This document shows positions 46,001-53,752 of a DNA stretch of 64,000 bases, piece after piece (within the stretch, counting starts at the first letter, position 1; each line of letters starts with the position of its first letter). The translations under genes and the position numbers were made by a program. The notes below the pieces were generated by a model. That model saw only the letters and a program-made list of their open reading frames with translations. It ran no database searches and was not told where the DNA came from. The stretch is from G965267335 sp965267335 (GTDB lineage Bacteria; Bacteroidota; Bacteroidia; Cytophagales; JAAEPT01): NCBI GenBank assembly GCA_965267335.1, contig OZ253953.1, forward strand, positions 2,852,001-2,916,000, given 5' to 3'.

Positions 46001-47773
46001 ATCACTTAAAACGCCCAAGAAATTCCCTGAAATCACATTGTTTGTTCCAGATGAGGAGGGTACATCAATTGTAATTCCATTTTGGTCATTGTTACCGATT
46101 ACGTTTGCACCATTCGTCAATGTCCCCCCAATTAAGATATCTGTTAGGGTTGTTTGAATTAAGATACCGCTTTCTGTGTTACCAATATCACCATTACAAG
46201 CATCCACTCCTATACTGTTATCCTGGATGATTATACCATCAATGACTTCATCACCATAAGTCTGAATTCCGTTAACACTGTTGCCAATTATGTTGTCGGT
46301 AATTTGATTGCCCGCTAATGGTGCTATACCCGCTGGAAATGTCGCATCACCAGAGCTAAGTATGATTCCTTGTTCTACATTGCCTGTTCCAGCTACCGTG
46401 TTACAGCCGTTAATATCGGTACCAATGAAATTGTTTTGGATGTTGTTGTCACTTGATCCCATGGCAATGGAAATACCACTAGCTCCATTACCAGAAATCA
46501 CATTTCCATGCGCTGCGGTTGCTCCGCCTATATTGTTAAACTGTCCATCTCCAATAATTTCCACTCCATTCTTGGAGTTCCCTAAAGGGTCTCCGGTCGC
46601 ATCAAGTCCAATATAGTTCCCCCAAATATTATTGTTTGTACTTGGAATGTTCAGTCCACCATCATCAATAACAATCCCGTGCTTGTCAGGAATCGCTGAG
46701 TATGATGCAGTATTCAGACCATTTCCTGATATTATATTCCTATCCGCAGCATTTGTCCCTCCAATGGTATTGTTGTCACTACCTTGAGAAATTAGTATTC
46801 CAGATTTATAATTAGGTAATGCCACCATCCCCGTAATATCAGTACCAATAAAGTTTCCAACAACTATATTATCATCAGAACCTTCAATATAAAGTCCTCT
46901 TTTTCCGTTAAAAGAAGCTGCATTTTCCCCATGTCCATTACAAGAAAGTACGTTAGATGAAACAGTAATAGTAGAAGAATTTTGAAGCTGGATACCATCA
47001 TAACCATTTCCACCTCCAGAGGCCTCCTCAAAAGCTCCTCCAGTGGCTATACATGAAGTACCTGATATATCGGGACCAATAATGTTATTATCTATTGTTC
47101 CACCCGTGACGCTGATATATTGAATCCCATTGTTATCATTACCTGAAATCACTGAGTTCGTAACAGAAAGATTATTGATACCGATAAATGGGTTAAAAGG
47201 ACCTCCAGCCTGAAATTGAGCATTTGTTTGATCATCCCCCACAGCGACTATACCATTTCCAGAATTCGTATAGCCAGCTCCAGTAATTCCGGTACGCGTA
47301 ATACCAATATGCACATCATCAATTGTCACATTGTCTGACATAACCGGACCTATACTTATTCCGTTGACACAGTTTATTATGGTCAGTCCCGAGATTGATG
47401 AGCCATCTGCACCAGGAGCTGGGGCTCCATCCCACCATCCGACAGAAAAGGCATCAGCTGTACCTCCTCCATCAAGAATAATTTCATCTCCATTAAGATT
47501 GGGGCCTTGAATATTTAATTGTTTATCAATACCAATTGGACCATCAGGCCATGGACCTGCTACAACAGGTATAGTGTGGGGGCCGGCACCTGGAATATTG
47601 AAGGTAATTGTTCCTCCTGCAGGACACCCGTTGACCGCCCACTTCAGAGTTCCAGCGGTTGCAATATTCGTTCCGGTATTGGTTACTACGCATTGTGAAT
47701 AGTACGCCTTGGTGGATAACAAAGACACCACCATAGCAATGGCTACTTTGCAGTAGAAGCTAACATTTTTCAT
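40031..47773 (-). CDS. giant secreted beta-helix and repeat-domain protein with B-type sorting domain
   Basis: The 2580-residue protein has a signal peptide (1-27) and a NosD-like parallel beta-helix (about 45-1190) made of many Asn/Gly-rich turns (IGGTGAGEGN, GNGSNGINI-type). A connecting sandwich domain (about 1190-1295) is followed by Ig/PKD-like modules (about 1300-2490), of which at least eight share the pattern TGxWSVxSG..WTISNGVCPDETDDV, then later Ig-like modules and a B-type sorting domain (about 2495-2580; FSPGNDDGNNDYWVP, VRVYNRWGSLV, MPVGTYYFVV). Such proteins are exported by T9SS and displayed or released as adhesins. A 482-bp segment encoding two modules is duplicated internally (42110-42592 and 43138-43620). 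Confidence 0.88.
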   Translation of the reverse strand: MKNVSFYCKVAIAMVVSLLSTKAYYSQCVVTNTGTNIATAGTLKWAVNGCPAGGTITFNIPGAGPHTIPVVAGPWPDGPIGIDKQLNIQGPNLNGDEIILDGGGTADAFSVGWWDGAPAPGADGSSISGLTIINCVNGISIGPVMSDNVTIDDVHIGITRTGITGAGYTNSGNGIVAVGDDQTNAQFQAGGPFNPFIGINNLSVTNSVISGNDNNGIQYISVTGGTIDNNIIGPDISGTSCIATGGAFEEASGGGNGYDGIQLQNSSTITVSSNVLSCNGHGENAASFNGKRGLYIEGSDDNIVVGNFIGTDITGMVALPNYKSGILISQGSDNNTIGGTNAADRNIISGNGLNTASYSAIPDKHGIVIDDGGLNIPSTNNNIWGNYIGLDATGDPLGNSKNGVEIIGDGQFNNIGGATAAHGNVISGNGASGISIAMGSSDNNIQNNFIGTDINGCNTVAGTGNVEQGIILSSGDATFPAGIAPLAGNQITDNIIGNSVNGIQTYGDEVIDGIIIQDNSIGVDACNGDIGNTESGILIQTTLTDILIGGTLTNGANVIGNNDQNGITIDVPSSSGTNNVISGNFLGVLSDGTTQAANDGTGISIGGLAQNITIGGTGVDEGNIIAGNGGTGILITAFNGTGFAIEGNNIGVDQFGGVLGNGPGSGTGYGIQVDSATVVIGGSAAAANTIVGNESGGILINTFATQVTVSQNVIGDPGTASLGNAITVNGGTANVIDNQDIQNYAGNGIDISGGTTDVTNNNIFNHGTSGVSLSGGTAGNNIGTAGNGNTIYDNTNHGINIDGAANNNGVYGNEIGLAGANGMNGININGADANTIGGCNVGEFNVIVNHTGGNSGIFMTGAATTDNVVDGNFIGVDATSTPFPNGIGVTIENSASNNDVGTTCGNTISGNTGDGVFINDADDNNLNSNRIGTNAGGTAAVANGSHGVNIIFGSTGNSVGSGTGSGNLISGNVVHGVNLDDSPSNFVYGNYVGTNITGTAAIANGQSGISVTNGSSFNTIGGATANQANLTSGNTEFGISIDNADQNIITGNGVGLDATLTGTIPNGLSGIGLTSADQNTIGAVGAPNLVGGNTQHGIVLTGSINNTIQANIIGNTGLGNTLDGINLSFGSRSNQIGGTGAGEGNTIAHNGSNGINIVDAGSLDNPIRQNSMFCNTLRGIEENGIGNEDYANPVASIGIESGSSPSVFCNPAGTYPANAIIEVFYKGACKACGSDDVQGMTYVGSGTVAADGSVSFNVGITVPEADSNNYIITVTEPAGGLVSTSEFSTCSYWKGCTPPDVTITAQGPIPFCEGGSVDLHATFNSGSDFTWYIDGVLQSGPTLDDSIFTATAPGDYTVLVETPDGCDSLSDPLTVTIDSLPTPASAGPDQTICEDSLPTILSANTPSIGTGVWSVSSGTATVDTPGSPTSTVSGMTGGTSATLVWTISNGVCPDETDDVDINIDALPTAAVAGTNDTICETALPYALSGNTPVVGTGVWTLGSGTGTPDTPGSPTSTVSGITAGTSSTFIWTISNGVCPDETDDVVIMVDQSPSVADAGPNQNVCASSANLAAVAPLVGTGTWSVVSGSGSFSPDVNTANATVSGLSVGLNEFQWEVSNGVCPSTTDIVEIDQAGTLTTPDAGPNDTICITAPNVTMAANAVAGGETGTWSVEAGSGTFADPNDPTTTVTGFGVGVNTYRWTISDGLCTPAFDEMNVVVDDTPDAATAGIDQTICEDSLPTILSANTPAVGTGIWSVSSGTATVDTPGSPTSTVSGMTGGTSATLVWTISNGVCPDETDDVDINVDVLPSAAVAGTNDTICETALPHALSGNTPAVGTGMWTLGSGTGTPDTPASPTSTVSGITAGTSSTFIWTISNGVCPDETDDVVVMVDATPDPASAGTDDVICITDLPTSVTGNTPTTGTGMWSVGTGSATLGTPGSATTSVDAIAAGSSATLIWTISNGVCPDETDDVMITVEDAPTTADAGTDQNPCTASSTLGANTPTVGTGTWTSLAGTATVTTANDPSSPITGLVEGELNQLEWCISTGGVCPQSCDVVEYTRQNNPTTSIAIDPVSTICEGSNLSFTTTYSNEGAAPTFEWFVQNVSVQGPDGTDNYSTTALTPGDSVFVVITGNDPCVTDNIDTAVIYPNIDAAVTADAGTGIATCGDTATLQAVAPVLGSGSWSLNGASTATFTSITPINSENGFVSGISPVGSPLILDWTVTNGTCSDVDQVTVTSSPIPNPSVSLSGTQEVCEGTSPGTFTATASDFGSGVTYQWYENGVAVGTNSTTYTSGSFATSGNVSVAITSTDACGAGLGDSTGLGVTVVLEPIDNITGDASFCSGNTASLQVTDGTADSYQWFLGGSPVQTGSSITVGTAGDYTVTATNTGTGGTSCPITAGPFTVAEIVLTVNAGPDDEVILGEGETTIDYTLQGSTNGTPLWSPSANLSDANITTPVATLSLGTNTFVLSASAGGCFDSDDVTIIVRGPVWVPTAFSPGNDDGNNDYWVPQGLDGWEDWTVRVYNRWGSLVHEQEYDGNPFVPWDGIRNGEPMPVGTYYFVVDVPGAGTFTGPLTLMR
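42110..42592 (-). repeat. internal duplication in the giant gene, copy B
   Basis: The segment encodes residues about 1728-1888 and is nearly identical at protein level to residues 1385-1546 (copy A), with differences mainly at silent or conservative positions. Both carry two Ig/PKD-like modules ending WTISNGVCPDETDDV. Confidence 0.8.
43138..43620 (-). repeat. internal duplication in the giant gene, copy A
   Basis: This segment is the partner of 42110-42592, offset by 1028 bp. Its length equals two modules, so the duplication was in register with the domain repeats. Confidence 0.8.
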
Positions 47774-48039
47774 ATCTCATACTTTACAGAAACTTACGCT
47801 GGCACGTAGGTCTCTTTGGTTAAGGTTAATAAGAATTATAGGACTATTTGCGCTCTATCAACTTCACGAATTGAAAAGCCCTACGTTTTGTGTTCACATC
47901 AAATTGATGCTATCAGTTTTCACAGAAAACTGAGGTTTAAATAGTTAATAAAATTGGTTGTCTATCTTTGGTATGAGCAAGGTAAAAGAAAATTTATACT
48001 TTGTAAAGGAAAAATCACAATTAAAAAATGAGCATAAAC

Positions 48040-48447
48040 TTACTTATCCAGAATCGATTCTATATCTGGTTTAAAGTAATTTTCTCCTTTAAGAACCTTT
48101 CCGTCCTCTCGATATATAGGTTGACCATCCTCCCCTAGTTTGGACATATTGCTTCTTTGAATCTCATCGAAAATCTCTTCTATCTTGTATTGAAGACCAT
48201 GCTTTAATATGGTTCCGAAAAGTATATAGAGTTGGTCACCAAGGGCATCCGCTATTTCTACTAAATCTCCTTCCTTACATGCTTCGAGATATTCCTTGTT
48301 CTCTTCCTGAATCAAACGATATCTCAACATATAGTCCTCTTCACTCAGTTCCGCGGTGGGAGTTTCATTATTTTCAATCAGGAAAGCTTCATGAAAAATC
48401 TTTACGGAATTAATCTTTGGAAGCAAATATTTATTCTTATCACTCAT
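48040..48447 (-). CDS. MazG/PRA-PH-like nucleotide pyrophosphohydrolase
   Basis: The 135-residue protein shows the all-alpha NTP pyrophosphohydrolase motif EENKEYLEACKEGDLVEIADALGDQLYILFGT (EExxE then ExxD pattern, about residues 47-80), as in MazG and phosphoribosyl-ATP pyrophosphohydrolase relatives. The basic, Pro-rich tail (GEDGQPIYREDGKVLKG) is shared by phage and bacterial PRA-PH-like proteins. It would clear nucleotides in the cytoplasm. It is preceded one base upstream by a 48-residue membrane protein gene, so the two form one unit. Confidence 0.8.
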   Translation of the reverse strand: MSDKNKYLLPKINSVKIFHEAFLIENNETPTAELSEEDYMLRYRLIQEENKEYLEACKEGDLVEIADALGDQLYILFGTILKHGLQYKIEEIFDEIQRSNMSKLGEDGQPIYREDGKVLKGENYFKPDIESILDK

Positions 48448-48448
48448 A

Positions 48449-48595
48449 TTATCTTCTTCTTATTGATTGGAGGGCGTAGTAAATTGCCAGAGCAAGAGCA
48501 AGACCTACCGCATATATGGGTCTGACTCTCATTAGCATCACAATTGCAGCTATGGTTACCACCCATAGCATGATTTCAGCAGGATTACGTTTCAT
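48449..48595 (-). CDS. small membrane protein, 48 residues
   Basis: The frame encodes MKRNPAEIMLWVVTIAAIVM, then LMRVRPIYAVGLALALAIYYA and ends LQSIRRR. Two hydrophobic helices are flanked by basic residues, a typical small membrane protein. It ends one base before the MazG-like gene and has a TAnnTTTG promoter box 17 bases upstream of its start, which supports a real gene. Function is unknown. Confidence 0.5.
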   Translation of the reverse strand: MKRNPAEIMLWVVTIAAIVMLMRVRPIYAVGLALALAIYYALQSIRRR

Positions 48596-48611
48596 ATTTA
48601 TTTGATTTCTT

Positions 48612-48619
48612 CAAAACTA
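48612..48619 (-). promoter_or_regulatory. candidate TAnnTTTG promoter of the small protein/MazG-like unit
   Basis: TAGTTTTG on the minus strand ends 16 bases before the ATG at 48595, a normal spacing for a short leader. No good -33 TTTG was found at the expected distance. Confidence 0.45.
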
Positions 48620-48728
48620 AGTCCTAATCATCAAATAACCACGCATTGCTTTCTAAAACTCACTTACTATTTGTATTATCACCCGAACAATTAAACAAGC
48701 TCAAGCATTTATTTAATAAATTACCTAC

Positions 48729-48959
48729 ATGAAAACAACCAAATACAACCCGAGTGCACTGGAAATCGAACTGGCCAATATTTTTAAAAACCTACAAAAG
48801 TCAATAGAAGCAGAATTAAGTTCCAATAAAATAGAAGCTATTGAACTCAATGGTCACAAGGATAACCCTGATCTGCTTCTCAAGTTGATTGACAATGATG
48901 GGGATCGGCACGAAGTAGTCGTAAAATTTATTCAGAGGGCTGACAAAGGGCTATTTTAG
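48729..48959 (+). CDS. small soluble protein of unknown function
   Basis: The 76-residue protein has a helical N-terminus (SALEIELANIFKNLQKSIEAEL) and a strand-rich C-terminus (IEAIELNGHKDNPDLLLKLIDNDGDRHEVVVKFIQR). The rhythm and codon use look coding and there is an ATG start. It overlaps the 3' end of the converging fluoride channel gene by 9 bp. No family was recognised. Confidence 0.55.
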   Translation: MKTTKYNPSALEIELANIFKNLQKSIEAELSSNKIEAIELNGHKDNPDLLLKLIDNDGDRHEVVVKFIQRADKGLF

Positions 48960-49325
48960 TACCACTTTGGAGATCATCATCCCTCCTACTATTGCCATCG
49001 TGCACGTGACCAGACTCAGTAGTACATACGCCACACTCCAGGTATAATCACCTTTTTGGATGAGCTCATAGGTTTCTTTGGAAAAGGTGGAAAAAGTACT
49101 AAACCCACCGCAAAAACCAACCATTATCATTATTTTTAAAAATTCGTTGAGTGGCTGTTTCAACACCCAATGGGTCATGAATCCCAGGATTACACAGGCA
49201 AGTACGTTTGAGCTTAAGGTACCCAGAAAGAATTTAGGAGATACTGGGTTTAGCCATTTAGATAGTGCAAACCTACTAATGCTCCCCAGCCCACCACCAA
49301 TGAATACAGCGAGAATTGATTTCAT
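48951..49325 (-). CDS. crcB: fluoride-specific ion channel FluC/CrcB
   Basis: The 124-residue four-helix protein forms dual-topology dimers that expel fluoride. Family motifs are GGGLGSISRFALSKW (about residues 10-24), GTLSSNVLACVILGF (about 35-49) and the central GFCGGFSTFSTFSKE (about 72-86) with the conserved Phe and Ser of the pore. Length is standard. It is divergent from the 3-hydroxyacyl-CoA dehydrogenase gene with only 34 bp between starts; no fluoride riboswitch fits there. Confidence 0.93.
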   Translation of the reverse strand: MKSILAVFIGGGLGSISRFALSKWLNPVSPKFFLGTLSSNVLACVILGFMTHWVLKQPLNEFLKIMIMVGFCGGFSTFSTFSKETYELIQKGDYTWSVAYVLLSLVTCTMAIVGGMMISKVVLK

Positions 49326-49329
49326 GATT

Positions 49330-49337
49330 CAAATATA
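49330..49337 (-). promoter_or_regulatory. candidate TAnnTTTG promoter of crcB
   Basis: TATATTTG on the minus strand ends four bases before the crcB ATG, implying a leaderless or very short leader. The divergent start is only 30 bp away. Weak support from position alone. Confidence 0.3.
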
Positions 49338-49359
49338 TAAAATAACGACTTAGATAGGT

Positions 49360-50247
49360 ATGAGTGTAGTATCAGTAATTGGTGCAGGAACAATGGGAAA
49401 TGGAATTGCACACTTGTTTGCTCTGCATAGACATGAAGTAAGATTAGTAGATATTAGTTTAGATCAACTTGAAAATGCCGTTAAGACTATCAACAAGAAT
49501 CTACAAAGACAAGTTGACAAAGAGCAGATCACTGAGGAAGAAAAGTTTGAGGCTTTGAATCGTATTTCTATTCATTCTGAATTGAAAAAAGGGCTAGATG
49601 GAGTTGAATTAGTTATAGAAGCTGCAACGGAGGATATTGATCTCAAAAAGAGAATATTCTACGAGATGGATAATTTCACTCCACAAAACTGTATCCTTGC
49701 CACCAATACTTCTTCAATTTCAATCACGGAGCTAAGCTCTGCTACTTCAAGGCCGGAAAAAGTTATAGGGATGCACTTTTTTAATCCGGTTCCTGTGATG
49801 GAGTTAGTGGAAATAATAAATGGAAAGGAAACTAGTCAAGAAACGACAGAACAGATTGTAGAGTTATCTACTTCTCTTCGTAAAACACCGGTGGTAGTTA
49901 ATGATGACCCGGGCTTTATCAGTAACAAAATCCTCATGCCTATGATTAATGAAGCGATTGACTCCCTATACCGTAAGACCAGTGGAGTAAAGGAAATTGA
50001 TACCATCATGCAACTCGGAATGGCCCATCCTATGGGACCCTTGAAGTTAGCGGATTTCATTGGGTTGGATGTGTGTCTGAATATTATGAAGGTTCTGGAA
50101 GACGGCTTCAAAGACTCAAAATACAAAGCTTCTCCTCTACTTGTGGAGTTGGTTGAAGCAGGCAACCTAGGGGTCAAATCAAAGCTAGGATTCTATGACT
50201 GGACTACTGACTCGAAGAACCCTGATGTGGCACCGATGTTTCAATAA
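49360..50247 (+). CDS. 3-hydroxyacyl-CoA (3-hydroxybutyryl-CoA) dehydrogenase
   Basis: The 295-residue enzyme oxidises 3-hydroxyacyl-CoA with NAD(P)+ in fatty-acid or butanoate metabolism. The Rossmann motif GAGTMGNGIAHLFA is at residues 7-20, the catalytic region MHFFNPVPVMELVEII has the active-site His, and ISNKILMPMINEA and the C-terminal dimer domain (GMAHPMGPLKLADFIGLDVCL, then LGVKSKLGFYDW) are all present. At this length it is the stand-alone form rather than the FadB fusion. It is divergent from crcB and has its own 3' region with an inverted repeat. Confidence 0.93.
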   Translation: MSVVSVIGAGTMGNGIAHLFALHRHEVRLVDISLDQLENAVKTINKNLQRQVDKEQITEEEKFEALNRISIHSELKKGLDGVELVIEAATEDIDLKKRIFYEMDNFTPQNCILATNTSSISITELSSATSRPEKVIGMHFFNPVPVMELVEIINGKETSQETTEQIVELSTSLRKTPVVVNDDPGFISNKILMPMINEAIDSLYRKTSGVKEIDTIMQLGMAHPMGPLKLADFIGLDVCLNIMKVLEDGFKDSKYKASPLLVELVEAGNLGVKSKLGFYDWTTDSKNPDVAPMFQ

Positions 50248-50337
50248 ATTTTAAATAATTCTCTTAAACTGGCATTATTTAGATAGAAATTTCCAGGCTA
50301 AAACTGTAACCAAACCCTGTAACTGTATTATAAAGTC

Positions 50338-50418
50338 AAATCAACAAGGGAGGTTATGTCTAGCACGGTTGCCAAAAGGAGGAAGGTATAGTGACTGATA
50401 TTCCTCCTGCGTTGATTT
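50338..50418. repeat. long interrupted inverted repeat between converging genes
   Basis: AAATCAAC-aag-GGAGG at 50338-50353 pairs with CCTCC-tgc-GTTGATTT at 50403-50418, giving an 8-bp stem, a symmetric 3-base internal loop and a 5-bp stem. The 49-base apical part has further GGAGG-like blocks. There is no T-run next to either end. It could be a structured 3' end shared by the converging genes. Confidence 0.5.
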
Positions 50419-50442
50419 ATTCAATTGTACCCAACTTACTTT

Positions 50443-51591
50443 TTAGGATAAACGATTTTTGTAATCATCATAACCAAATTGGCGAACCAGTTTCAACTCT
50501 AACTCACGTGTATATAGGGCTATTGAGGGGTGTGAAACACCATTAAAATGATTGGTCTTGACCATCGTATAGTGGGCCATATCATGAAAAATGATTCTAT
50601 CTCCTACTTCTAAGGGTTGAATAAACGTATAGTTTCCAACCTCATCACCGGCCAGACAGGTATTACCACCAAACTTATAAGTTGGAAACATATCGTTTTC
50701 GATTATCGCACCTACTACGTCTGGTTTATAAGGCATTTCTAAACAGTCAGGCATATGCGCAGCGAAAGATACATTCAGCATAGCTGTTTTAAGATTACCA
50801 TGGTCAATAATATCCAGAACGGTAGAAACCAGATAACCTGTATCCAGACCGATTGCTTCACCAGGCTCCAGAATAACATCCAGCTTGTAATTTGATTTTA
50901 GGTCGTTAATCAATGATATAAGGTGGTCAACATCATAGTCCGCTCGTGTAACATGATGACCTCCCCCCATATTCAACCATTCTGCTTCGTGTAAGAATTT
51001 ACCGAACTTCTCTTCAACATTGTTAAGTACTCTTTCCAGAACCCCAGAGTCCTGCTCACACATGACATGAAAATGAACACCTGTAATTCCTTCCGGTAGC
51101 TCCTCTCCTAATTGTGCAATTGTAATTCCCAGCCGTGAATCTGACCTGGCTGGATTGTATAAGTCGGTTTCTACTTCTGAGTACTCAGGATTAATACGAA
51201 TCCCGAATTTTACGTCTTTGGTATTCTTAATATAGTCTCCGTATCGACTAACTTCATTTAAAGAATTAAAAGTAATATGCGATGATATAGATAATAACTC
51301 CTCAAACTCATCCGGCACATACACAGGAGCACAAACATGAGCCTTCACCCCCATTTCTTCATAGATCAATCTTGCTTCGTGTAACGAACTTGCTGTTGCC
51401 CCGGTGAGGTATTCTTTCAGTAATGGAAATGTAGAATGGGTCGCATAACCTTTTAAAGCACAGAGTACAGAGGCTCTGGATTCCTTCTGTACTCTGTTAA
51501 GGGTTTTGAGGTTTTTCTCAAGCAAACGTTCATCCACAACGAAACACGGTGAAGGAACGGTATCAAAATCAATTAAATCTTCTTTTCTCAA
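50443..51591 (-). CDS. nspC: carboxynorspermidine decarboxylase NspC
   Basis: The 382-residue fold-III PLP enzyme decarboxylates carboxynorspermidine or carboxyspermidine to norspermidine or spermidine. The PLP lysine is in LCALKGYATH (Lys47), with the glycine-rich loop NMGGGHHVTR and the catalytic cysteine region GGNTCLAGDEVG, and VHFHVMCEQD in the barrel. Length and motifs fit. It overlaps the partner dehydrogenase gene by ATGA, so both steps of the alternative polyamine route are cotranscribed. Confidence 0.92.
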   Translation of the reverse strand: MRKEDLIDFDTVPSPCFVVDERLLEKNLKTLNRVQKESRASVLCALKGYATHSTFPLLKEYLTGATASSLHEARLIYEEMGVKAHVCAPVYVPDEFEELLSISSHITFNSLNEVSRYGDYIKNTKDVKFGIRINPEYSEVETDLYNPARSDSRLGITIAQLGEELPEGITGVHFHVMCEQDSGVLERVLNNVEEKFGKFLHEAEWLNMGGGHHVTRADYDVDHLISLINDLKSNYKLDVILEPGEAIGLDTGYLVSTVLDIIDHGNLKTAMLNVSFAAHMPDCLEMPYKPDVVGAIIENDMFPTYKFGGNTCLAGDEVGNYTFIQPLEVGDRIIFHDMAHYTMVKTNHFNGVSHPSIALYTRELELKLVRQFGYDDYKNRLS

Positions 51592-52802
51592 GCTTCTATT
51601 TCCTGATATTCATGAGGCAATTCAACATTGTGTTGTTCATGCCAAGGCAGGCCATATTCATTGAGGTCATCCATGAACGGATCAGGGTCAAATTCTTCAA
51701 CATTGAAGACTCCTGGTTGCATCCACTTACCTTCAATCATCATTTTGGCACCAATCATGGCCGGCACTCCAGTTGTGTAAGCAACCGCCTGGCCTTGGAC
51801 CTCCTCATAGCACTTAGCATGATCACAGTTGTTGTAGACGTAATAAGTCACTTCTTTGTTGTCTTTTACCCCTTTTATTTGACAACCAATGGAAGTTTGC
51901 CCCTCATAGTTCTCCCCCAGAGACGAAGGTTCTGGTAGTACTGCTTTTAGAAACTGTAGCGGAATAATCTCTTTTCCCTCATACATTACCGGATCAATTC
52001 GGGTCATACCTACGTTCTGTAAAACTCTCAGGTGAGTAATATACTCCTGACCAAAAGTCATCCAGAAACGAGCTCTTTTTATAGAAGGAAAGTTCTTTAC
52101 CAAGGACTCAAGTTCCTCATGATAAAGAAGGTATGATTCCCGAGGACCTATTTCAGGGTATGAAATTGGCTTGTGGTGTTCCAATGGCTTGGTCTCAACC
52201 CATTCACCATTTTCCCAATATCTGCCGTTTTGAGTTATTTCTCTGATGTTAATTTCAGGGTTGAAATTTGTGGCAAAAGCCTTTCCATGATCCCCTGCAT
52301 TACAATCAACAATATCCAGATAATGAATTTCATCAAAATAGTGTTTGGCAGCATAAGCAGTAAAGACACCTGTAACTCCAGGATCAAAGCCACAACCCAG
52401 AAGAGCCATAAGTCCCTTTTCTTTAAACTTATCTTTATAAGCCCATTGCCAGCTGTATTCAAATTTGGCTTCATCCTTTGGCTCATAATTAGCTGTATCC
52501 AGATACTGAACTCCCACCTCCAAACAAGCGTCCATAATAGCTAAATCCTGATAAGGAAGAGCTACATTAATCACCATGAAAGGATTATGTTTTCTCAACA
52601 AATCGGCTACCTGATCAGAATAATCAGCATCAACCTGTTCAGTGATAATATTAGCTCCTGGAATTTCCGAAGCAATAGCATCACACTTAGACTTTGTTCT
52701 ACTTGCAAGAACAATTTCCGAAAACACATTTGGAAGGGATGCGCATTTCTTAACTACCACGTTACCAACGCCTCCCGCCCCGATAATAACTACTTTAGAC
52801 AT
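51588..52802 (-). CDS. carboxynorspermidine synthase (saccharopine-dehydrogenase-like)
   Basis: The 404-residue NADPH-dependent enzyme condenses an aldehyde with a diamine to give carboxy(nor)spermidine, the substrate of NspC. It has the Rossmann motif IGAGGVGNVVVKKCA (residues 6-20), then LALPYQDLAIMDACLEVGVQYLDTANYEP and GCGFDPGVTGVFTAYAAK, typical of the saccharopine dehydrogenase family. The pair with nspC identifies the function. This is the carboxyspermidine route that does not use S-adenosylmethionine decarboxylase. Confidence 0.9.
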   Translation of the reverse strand: MSKVVIIGAGGVGNVVVKKCASLPNVFSEIVLASRTKSKCDAIASEIPGANIITEQVDADYSDQVADLLRKHNPFMVINVALPYQDLAIMDACLEVGVQYLDTANYEPKDEAKFEYSWQWAYKDKFKEKGLMALLGCGFDPGVTGVFTAYAAKHYFDEIHYLDIVDCNAGDHGKAFATNFNPEINIREITQNGRYWENGEWVETKPLEHHKPISYPEIGPRESYLLYHEELESLVKNFPSIKRARFWMTFGQEYITHLRVLQNVGMTRIDPVMYEGKEIIPLQFLKAVLPEPSSLGENYEGQTSIGCQIKGVKDNKEVTYYVYNNCDHAKCYEEVQGQAVAYTTGVPAMIGAKMMIEGKWMQPGVFNVEEFDPDPFMDDLNEYGLPWHEQHNVELPHEYQEIEA

Positions 52803-52937
52803 TTATTTTTTTGTTAATTATTTGCGGCAAAAGTGTAAAATAAAATTGACATACTAAACAACAGATTGGATAAACTTTGGTACCTTTTTTGATGTGCAAC
52901 CAATGTATTTTGTAAATTGGCCCCATAATTCAATATC

Positions 52938-53750
52938 ATGCTAAGGAAAACACTTCTTTATACTCTATTTTTTCTTTTCTGTGTTACTGCAATCGCTGAG
53001 GATTTCATAGTTGTTAAGGTATCCGGAACCATAACTGCAGACGGAAAAGTTGTAAAACCTGGCGATAAACTTCACACTGGTCAAAAATTGGTATACAATA
53101 GTAACGAGGCAAGAGCGGTAGTTTATAGCGCAAAAAGAGGAAGACTTGTTCTCAAAAAAGATGCTACCAAAGAAAAAAGTGAATTCGAACTGACTATTGC
53201 CTCTCTTACCAATCCACCAAGAGGACAATTAAGTACCCGATCGGGAGGCATTAATAACATTATTGATTTGAAAAATCATTTCTCAAAAGGAAAGTATTTA
53301 TTACTTGATAGCACGGGTATAGAAATTAATAAGAACCTATTTGAAGTATCTGAAGGTGAGTTTTTCTATCTGCGGTATACGTATGACGATGAGGAAATAA
53401 ATAAAAAACTATCGAGTACCAGAGATGAGAAAAACGACAACCCTGTCATTATATTAGACAAAAATGAGATTCTTCAGGTTGATAGGAAACCAATCGATTT
53501 TAAGGAAGTTTCTAATGTAAAACTCTATCATTACAACAGTAAGGCTGAGGAATCTGTATTCATAAGTGACATTGATCTGGTCGCTCCTAATACAGACGTC
53601 TTAAAGTACGAGCTTCAGATAATCCTTAGTGGTTTTGAGAATAAGGAATCAAAAAAGGCTAAGGAGGAAGTGAAATCATATTTGACCACAGAATATGGTA
53701 ATCCTTCAAAAAGCAACTTCGAAGACTGGTATACTAAAAACTGTCTGTAA
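52938..53750 (+). CDS. secreted FecR-like protein
   Basis: The 270-residue protein has a signal peptide (MLRKTLLYTLFFLFCVTAIAE) and a FecR-like beta-sandwich (about 22-80; VKVSGTITADGKVVKPGDKLHTGQKLVY and GRLVLKKD), then a longer mixed domain without a recognised family. FecR domains act in envelope signalling. The next gene starts 2 bases after the stop and encodes a CHASE2-like membrane protein, so the two are cotranscribed and probably act together. No TonB receptor or sigma factor is adjacent. Confidence 0.65.
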   Translation: MLRKTLLYTLFFLFCVTAIAEDFIVVKVSGTITADGKVVKPGDKLHTGQKLVYNSNEARAVVYSAKRGRLVLKKDATKEKSEFELTIASLTNPPRGQLSTRSGGINNIIDLKNHFSKGKYLLLDSTGIEINKNLFEVSEGEFFYLRYTYDDEEINKKLSSTRDEKNDNPVIILDKNEILQVDRKPIDFKEVSNVKLYHYNSKAEESVFISDIDLVAPNTDVLKYELQIILSGFENKESKKAKEEVKSYLTTEYGNPSKSNFEDWYTKNCL

Positions 53751-53752
53751 TT

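Noticed and set aside
41447..46616. Many plus-strand frames inside the giant gene
   Set aside because: Repeats and low-complexity coding on the minus strand leave long stop-free stretches on the other strand; none has a plausible start, signal or family.
47973..48074. 33-residue plus-strand frame after a TATCTTTG box (47963-47970)
   Set aside because: The box would start transcription inside or past the ATG, and the frame runs into the converging MazG-like gene. There is no other support.
49326..49359. Fluoride riboswitch ahead of crcB
   Set aside because: Only 34 bases separate the divergent starts, too few for a riboswitch.
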